Positions 6,437 through 10,672 of a stretch of 10,672 bases of DNA are shown in pieces. Source of the stretch: JAPXSY01 sp034003585 (GTDB taxonomy: Bacteria > Verrucomicrobiota > Kiritimatiellia > RFP12 > UBA1067); assembly GCA_034003585.1 (NCBI GenBank), contig JAVEYH010000119.1:1-10672 (forward strand). Reading direction: 5' to 3'. Position numbers and translations under genes: made by a program. The notes beneath the pieces were generated by a model. It was not told where the DNA came from, did no database searches, and worked only from the letters and a program-made list of their open reading frames with translations. The number at the start of each line of letters is the position of its first letter. Positions within the stretch are counted from its first letter, which is position 1.

Positions 6437-7557
6437 AAAAACATCTCTTTTTTTGTTTGGCAGCCTTAGCCGGGCGCGCGGAAGAACCTTTTGCACCCTA
6501 TCTCGACCTCTCCGCCGAAACCAACCGGCACGTGGTCATCGCGGCAGGCACGCCGGAAATCTATCAGGGCCACGCCACCACCGCGCTGCTCGCAGACGGC
6601 CAAACCCTGTTCGCGGTCTGGACGCTCGGCCACGGCGGAGGCTGCGGCCCGGCGGCGACAAGCCGGGACGGCGGCAAAACCTGGCACCGTATTGACGGCC
6701 GTTTCCCCGCCGAATACAAGTCCTTCAAAAACTGCCCGGCCCTTTTCCGCATGAGCGACCCGCAGGGCAAGGAACGCCTTTTCATCTTCGCCTGCGGCAG
6801 GCCCGACAAGGCCAACAGTCGCGCCCTGGAAATGACGCGCGTCGTGAGCGAAGATCATGGCGAGACTTGGCGCGTCCTGCCGCCCCTTCCCGTCACCTGC
6901 GTCATGCCGCTGTGCACGGTCATCCGCCTGAAGGACGGGTCTTATCTCGGCCAGTACAATGACCGCTGGCCCGAACAAAAGTCGCGATGGAACCGCGTTT
7001 TCCAGATACGTTCTGAAGACGGCGGCTTGACCTGGGCCGACGCACGTCCGGTTGCGCAGCACCCGAACATGAATCTCTGCGAGCCCTTCCTGCTCCGTTC
7101 TCCCGACGGCAAAGAGCTCTGCGCCGTTCTGCGCGACAACGCGAAGAACGCTCTGAGCAAGCTGACCTTCAGCCGCGACGAGGGCAAAACGTGGACAGCA
7201 CCGGAGGATGCGTCGTGGGGAATCACCGGCCACCGACACCACGGTGTCCAGCTGAAAGACGGGCGCTGGGCGGTCGCCTTCCGCGACACCGCGCCCAAAA
7301 GCCCGACAAGAGGGCACTTTGTCGCGTGGGTCGGCACTTACGGCGAGATCAAAAACAAACAGTCCGGCAAGCGCATCAAGCTCCTGCGCAGTTTCGCCGG
7401 CATGGATTGCGGATATGCCGCATTGGTTTTGTTCCCCGACGAGACCATCCTCGCCACCACCTACATCAAGTATTGGAATGACAACCGCAAACAATCGGTC
7501 GTCGGGGTGTTCATCAACCCCTACGACCTCACAAACGGCTCTTTCCGTCACCTGTGA
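6433..7557 (+). CDS. Secreted sialidase-like Asp-box (BNR) beta-propeller protein
   Basis: This 374-residue protein starts with a short signal peptide (MKKHLFFCLAALAGRA, cleavage near residue 16). An upstream in-frame ATG at 6412 would bury this signal inside the preceding gene, so 6433 is preferred. Four Asp boxes of the S-x-D-x-G-x-T-W type are visible: TSRDGGKTW (76-84), VSEDHGETW (138-146), RSEDGGLTW (193-201) and FSRDEGKTW (247-255). They mark a six-bladed sialidase-type propeller. Possible active-site arginines lie in VLRDN (232-236) and AFRDT (282-286), and a possible catalytic Tyr in DCGYAALV (325-332). The classical N-terminal F/Y-R-I-P motif is absent; the equivalent stretch reads GTPEIYQGHATT. 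True exo-alpha-sialidase activity is therefore uncertain, and another glycan hydrolase, lyase or binding role is possible. Coupling to the double oxidoreductase suggests both act on one substrate. Confidence 0.88.
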   Translation: MKKHLFFCLAALAGRAEEPFAPYLDLSAETNRHVVIAAGTPEIYQGHATTALLADGQTLFAVWTLGHGGGCGPAATSRDGGKTWHRIDGRFPAEYKSFKNCPALFRMSDPQGKERLFIFACGRPDKANSRALEMTRVVSEDHGETWRVLPPLPVTCVMPLCTVIRLKDGSYLGQYNDRWPEQKSRWNRVFQIRSEDGGLTWADARPVAQHPNMNLCEPFLLRSPDGKELCAVLRDNAKNALSKLTFSRDEGKTWTAPEDASWGITGHRHHGVQLKDGRWAVAFRDTAPKSPTRGHFVAWVGTYGEIKNKQSGKRIKLLRSFAGMDCGYAALVLFPDETILATTYIKYWNDNRKQSVVGVFINPYDLTNGSFRHL

Positions 7558-7581
7558 ACTCATGCACAAACGAACTCATGC
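7556..7581 (+). repeat. Duplicated GAACTCATGC around the oxidoreductase start
   Basis: GAACTCATGC occurs at 7556-7565 and again at 7572-7581, 16 bases apart. The first copy contains the sialidase-like stop end and the ATG at 7562. The second contains an out-of-frame ATG (7578) that reads Met-Arg-Glu-stop and ends in an ATGA overlap with a second in-frame ATG at 7586. The repeat explains why the start site is ambiguous. Confidence 0.6.
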
Positions 7582-8998
7582 GCGAATGAACTTCACCCGC
7601 AACATCCCCGTCCTCACCCCCTATGATCTTGTCGTCTGCGGCGCCGGGCCGTCCGGCTGCGCCGCCGCGCTGGCCGCCCGCCGGGCCGGGCTGAGCGTGC
7701 TGCTCTTGGAGGGGCAGCCGCAACTCGGCGGCATGGCCACCTCCGGCCTCGTCTCGCACTGGCTGGGCGGAAGGACACAAGAGGGCGAATGGGTCGTGGG
7801 CGGTCTGTTCAGGACATTGGTTGAGAAGGCCGCCGTCCGCGGCTGCGCGGTCATACCGCGCATGCCGCCGGGCCGGACATATCAGCCGCACGGCTGGCTG
7901 CCCTGGTTCATCCACGGCATCCCGATCGACCCGTTCGCAATGGCGTCGTTTCTGGACAGCAAGCTCTCTGATGCCGGGGTGAACCTGCTTTACGAAACGC
8001 GCGCCATCGACACCGCCGTGCGGGACAGCCGGATCACGCACGTCATCGTCCAGAACAAAAGCGGCCTGCAGGCGATACCGGCCGCCGCCGTCATCGACGC
8101 CACCGGCGACGCTGACGTTGCGGCCCTGAGCGGGTGCGACGTGCTTGCGGGACGCGAGGAGGACGGTCTGATGGCACCCGCGTCGCTGACCTTCCACTTA
8201 TACGGCGTAGACCACAGGCGGCTGTCCGCAGAGATCGAGAACACCCAAAGCCCGAAGTTCCGTGAGAAGATCGCGGAACTGCGGCAGCAGGGCGTCTGGC
8301 CTTTTCCCTATGACATCTTCATCTCCGTCAAGCTGGTGCAGGAAGATGTCGCCATGATCAACACCATGCGTTTGCCGCGCGTGAACGGGCTCGACGCGTC
8401 CTCGCGCACGCGCGCCCTGATCGAGGGCCGTCGGGAAGCGTATGCGCTGCTTGATCTTTTCCGCAAACACTTTCCGGGCTTTGAACATGCCGGAATGAAG
8501 TGTATCGCGCCGCTGCTGGGCATCCGCGAGACCCGGCGCATCCGGTCCGCTTTCTGCCTGACGGTCAAGGACCTGACCGAAGGGCGCGCGTTCGACGATA
8601 CGGTCGGCTTCAGCATGTACGGCTGGGATCTTCCCGACCCGCACCGGCCGAGCCTTCAGCCGCTGGTCGATGAATCCGAAGGCAAGTTCATCAACAAAGT
8701 CGAAAAAGTGCTGTACACGCCGATCCCGTACCGCATCATGGTACCGCAACCGATCCGTAACCTCCTGTGCCCGGGACGCGCGGTCGGCGTGGAGAGGGAC
8801 GTTCTCGGCCCGTTGCGGGTCATGGCGCCCTGCATGGCCATGGGCGAGGCGTGCGGCGAGGCCGCGGTCCGGATCGTGCGGGACGGCGTCCCCGCCGCAG
8901 CGGTGGACACGGCGCGCCTGCGGGACCGGCTGCGCGAAGCCGGAGCGCGGGTCGACCGCCAAGGCCTGCCTCCGATTTCGCCGCGCCAAGACCCGTAA
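7562..8998 (+). CDS. Cytoplasmic FAD-dependent oxidoreductase (PF12831 type)
   Basis: This 478-residue, single-copy relative of the exported oxidoreductase has no signal peptide, so it should act in the cytoplasm. Motifs are the FAD-binding YDLVVCGAGPSGCAAALAA (21-39) and LGGMATSGLV (55-64), and VIDATGDADVAALSG (177-191). Others are GIRETRRIRSAF (320-331), YRIMVPQPIRNLLCPGRAVG (390-409) and a C-terminal MAPCMAMGEACGEAA (421-435) that closes the flavin site. This is a fuller GxGxxG than in the double protein. I use the ATG at 7562, four bases after the previous stop. The in-frame ATG at 7586 (470 residues) is equally possible, since neither has a clear Shine-Dalgarno. Placement next to a transporter suggests that it oxidises or reduces an imported molecule. 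The substrate is unknown. Confidence 0.88.
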   Translation: MHKRTHARMNFTRNIPVLTPYDLVVCGAGPSGCAAALAARRAGLSVLLLEGQPQLGGMATSGLVSHWLGGRTQEGEWVVGGLFRTLVEKAAVRGCAVIPRMPPGRTYQPHGWLPWFIHGIPIDPFAMASFLDSKLSDAGVNLLYETRAIDTAVRDSRITHVIVQNKSGLQAIPAAAVIDATGDADVAALSGCDVLAGREEDGLMAPASLTFHLYGVDHRRLSAEIENTQSPKFREKIAELRQQGVWPFPYDIFISVKLVQEDVAMINTMRLPRVNGLDASSRTRALIEGRREAYALLDLFRKHFPGFEHAGMKCIAPLLGIRETRRIRSAFCLTVKDLTEGRAFDDTVGFSMYGWDLPDPHRPSLQPLVDESEGKFINKVEKVLYTPIPYRIMVPQPIRNLLCPGRAVGVERDVLGPLRVMAPCMAMGEACGEAAVRIVRDGVPAAAVDTARLRDRLREAGARVDRQGLPPISPRQDP

Positions 8999-9021
8999 CC
9001 CTGCGTCCATCGAGTCCATTC

Positions 9022-10323
9022 ATGCCCAGAACGTCCATTCAAACCTTTCTGCAAACGCACCGGCGCTGGGGCATCGTCGCGCTCCTGTTCCTCACGGCGA
9101 TGGTCAACAACCTCGACCGCCAGACCCTCTCCGTGCTTGCCCCCACGCTCAAGGCCCAGCTGCACTTCGGCCCGGTTGAATACTCGTACGTGGTCACGGC
9201 CTTTCTGGCCGCCTACACGCTCGGCTACACCTTCTGCGGCCAAGTGCTGGACCGCATCGGCGTCAAGATCGGCATCATGGCCGCGCTGGCCTTCTGGTCG
9301 TTCTCGGGCATGGCGCACGCCTTCGCGGCGGGCTGGCTGACGTTGGCCGTTTTCCGTTTTCTCCTCGGCCTGGGCGAGAGTTTCAACAGCCCCGGCGGCG
9401 TCAAGGCGCTGTCGGAGTGGATCCCGCGCAAAGAGCGCGGCCTCTGCATGGCCATTTTTTCAAACGGCAATATCTTGGGCGCGATCCTCGCGCCGCCGCT
9501 GGTCTCTTTTCTGGCCGTCACGCTGGGCTGGCAATGGGCCTTCCTGATCACCGGCTCAGCCGGCTTCGCCCTGCTGGCGGCCTGGGCGCGCTTCTACCAC
9601 GCGCCGGAGAGCCATCCGCGCCTGACCGAAGGGGAGCGCGCCCTGATCCTCGCCGACCGCGCCGCCGTCAGCCACGCCGCGTCCGCGGCTGAGCCCCGCG
9701 AAACGCCGTCGATGCTCGGCCTCCTTCGCCACCCGCTCTGCCTCGGGTTCTTTTTCTGCCGGTTCCTGACCGACCCGATCACCTACTTCTTCGCCTTCTG
9801 GCTGCCTGACTACCTCCAGACCGGGCGCCATTTCACGCTCGCGATGATCGGCCTTGTCGGGTGGCTGCCTTTTCTCGCCTCGGACGTCGGCGGCCCCGGC
9901 GGGGGCGCACTTTCGGACTGGCTGATCCGCCGCGGATGGCCGAGCCAAAAGGCCCGCCTGACCCTCATGGGCGCCGCCGCCGTGCTGATGCCCCTCGCCG
10001 CCTTGGCCGTGCGGACCGGATCGCCGTGGCTGGCCCTCGGACTGATCGCCGTCCTGCTCGGCGCGCAAAGCTGTTGGATGGCGAACCAGCTCACGCTCAT
10101 CTCCGAAAGCATCCCGCACCGGCAAGCCGCCACCCTTCTGGCGCTTTCCGCCATCGGCGGCAGTCTCGGCGGCATGGCCTCGACCCTGCTGGCCGGGCGG
10201 GTCATCGCGGCCGCCGGCTACGTGCCGGTTTTCACGGCCATCGGGTTCGCGCACCTCTCCGCCCTTCTGTTCCTGTTCGCCGCATTGCGCTTTCACAAAC
10301 GGGAACCAGAGGTCCGGCCCTGA
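9022..10323 (+). CDS. MFS transporter, anion:cation symporter (hexuronate-like) family
   Basis: This 433-residue protein of about twelve membrane segments is in the major facilitator superfamily. NNLDRQTLSVLAP (29-41) in the first helix region, GQVLDRIGVKIG (73-84, MFS motif A), RFLLGLGESFNSPGG (112-126) and EWIPRKERG (132-140) resemble the ACS family that includes ExuT. The loop after helix six, with PRLTEGERALI (199-209), matches that group as well. The family usually imports organic anions such as hexuronates, aldonates or tartrate with protons or sodium. An acidic sugar or a sialic-acid-like product is therefore plausible, but the exact cargo cannot be read. The frame is open upstream into the previous gene. 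The ATG at 9022, 23 bases after its stop, begins a normal MFS N-terminus, though no clear ribosome binding site is seen. Confidence 0.92.
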   Translation: MPRTSIQTFLQTHRRWGIVALLFLTAMVNNLDRQTLSVLAPTLKAQLHFGPVEYSYVVTAFLAAYTLGYTFCGQVLDRIGVKIGIMAALAFWSFSGMAHAFAAGWLTLAVFRFLLGLGESFNSPGGVKALSEWIPRKERGLCMAIFSNGNILGAILAPPLVSFLAVTLGWQWAFLITGSAGFALLAAWARFYHAPESHPRLTEGERALILADRAAVSHAASAAEPRETPSMLGLLRHPLCLGFFFCRFLTDPITYFFAFWLPDYLQTGRHFTLAMIGLVGWLPFLASDVGGPGGGALSDWLIRRGWPSQKARLTLMGAAAVLMPLAALAVRTGSPWLALGLIAVLLGAQSCWMANQLTLISESIPHRQAATLLALSAIGGSLGGMASTLLAGRVIAAAGYVPVFTAIGFAHLSALLFLFAALRFHKREPEVRP

Positions 10324-10369
10324 CCACGAGGCTTGCCCATCCACGCTGGAACCGGTATCCTTTGCCATT

Positions 10370-10672
10370 ATGAAGGGTGTCGGCAAAGCGCTGCCTTTCA
10401 GCTATGTGGACACGCCGGAACGCCGGGTGCTCGACTTGGGACCGGACGGCATGCCGTGCATCCCTGTGCTCGGGTTCAGCAACTACAAGAAACTCCGCCA
10501 CAACACGACGGAACATGTTCATCCGGGCTGTCTCGAGGTTTCCTTCTGTCAGCGCGGCTCGCTCGTTTTCGAAAGCGCGGGCGTACCCTATCCGTTCCTG
10601 CCCGGCATGATTTTCATATCCCAGCCCAACGAACCGCACCGTCTCAGAGCCAATCCGAAAGGTCTGATGATG
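10370..10672 (+). CDS. AraC-type regulator, N-terminal cupin domain (partial)
   Basis: This frame runs open from the ATG at 10370 to the window end (101 codons), so the protein is truncated here. The visible part matches the cupin-like sensor domain of AraC-family regulators. TEHVHPGCLEVSFCQRGSL (48-66) gives the His-x-His and glycine pattern of the first cupin strand pair. A beta-rich stretch ends in LPGMIFISQPNEPHRL (77-92), the usual close of the small-ligand pocket. The DNA-binding helix-turn-helix part is expected beyond the window but is not seen. The gene lies 46 bases after the transporter, so it may be co-transcribed and sense the imported sugar. No clear ribosome binding site precedes it, and an alternative start inside is possible. 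Confidence 0.8.
   Translation, partial: MKGVGKALPFSYVDTPERRVLDLGPDGMPCIPVLGFSNYKKLRHNTTEHVHPGCLEVSFCQRGSLVFESAGVPYPFLPGMIFISQPNEPHRLRANPKGLMM

Noticed and set aside
7319..7561. N-terminal extension of the cytoplasmic oxidoreductase frame
   Set aside because: It overlaps the 3' part of the sialidase-like gene and is Ser/Thr/Pro-rich shadow sequence. The FAD fold starts after 7562.
6466..7569. A 367-codon minus-strand open frame
   Set aside because: It is antisense to the sialidase-like gene with its four Asp boxes, and shows no family motif or ribosome binding site.
8767..9021. N-terminal extension of the MFS frame
   Set aside because: It overlaps the end of the cytoplasmic oxidoreductase and is Arg/Gly/Pro-rich shadow sequence. 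A normal MFS N-terminus begins at 9022.
1..10672. CRISPR arrays, tRNA genes, insertion sequences or phage genes
   Set aside because: I saw no regularly spaced repeats, cloverleaf sequence, transposase motif or terminal inverted repeats anywhere in the window.

Overview
The window reads as one long, one-direction gene cluster (all + strand) from a GC-rich bacterium. The most likely source is the Planctomycetota-Verrucomicrobiota-Chlamydiota group, and Kiritimatiellota in particular. This is inferred from family content (secreted SUMF1-fold protein, secreted and cytoplasmic PF12831-type FAD oxidoreductases, secreted sialidase-like propeller, AraC regulator). No rRNA or other taxonomic marker is present, so the assignment is tentative.

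Layout. Positions 1-347 are a non-coding, partly AT-rich leader. It holds a long near-perfect inverted repeat (262-297), a small palindrome (135-145) and weak promoter-like sequence. Two secreted-protein genes follow: an unrecognised beta-rich protein (348-1052) and a SUMF1/FGE-fold protein without the catalytic cysteines (1121-2470). Next is a 1306-residue exported protein (2516-6436) made of two complete tandem copies of a FAD-dependent oxidoreductase. It overlaps by four bases (ATGA) with a secreted Asp-box/BNR sialidase-like protein (6433-7557). Then come a cytoplasmic single-copy FAD-dependent oxidoreductase (7562-8998), an MFS transporter of the anion:cation symporter/hexuronate type (9022-10323) and the N-terminal cupin part of an AraC-type regulator cut by the window end (from 10370).

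Spacings between genes are 68, 45, -4, 4, 23 and 46 bases, and I saw no intrinsic terminator between them, so the set is probably one operon. The inferred job is uptake and oxidation of a probably acidic sugar or glycan fragment. The exported propeller and double oxidoreductase would act in the envelope, the MFS symporter would import a product, the cytoplasmic oxidoreductase would process it, and the AraC protein would sense it. The substrate cannot be read from the sequence. The two secreted proteins at the head may form a surface or binding module.

The best candidates for something undescribed are the tandem double FAD oxidoreductase, its pairing with a second cytoplasmic oxidoreductase plus a sialidase-like protein, and the palindromic leader element.
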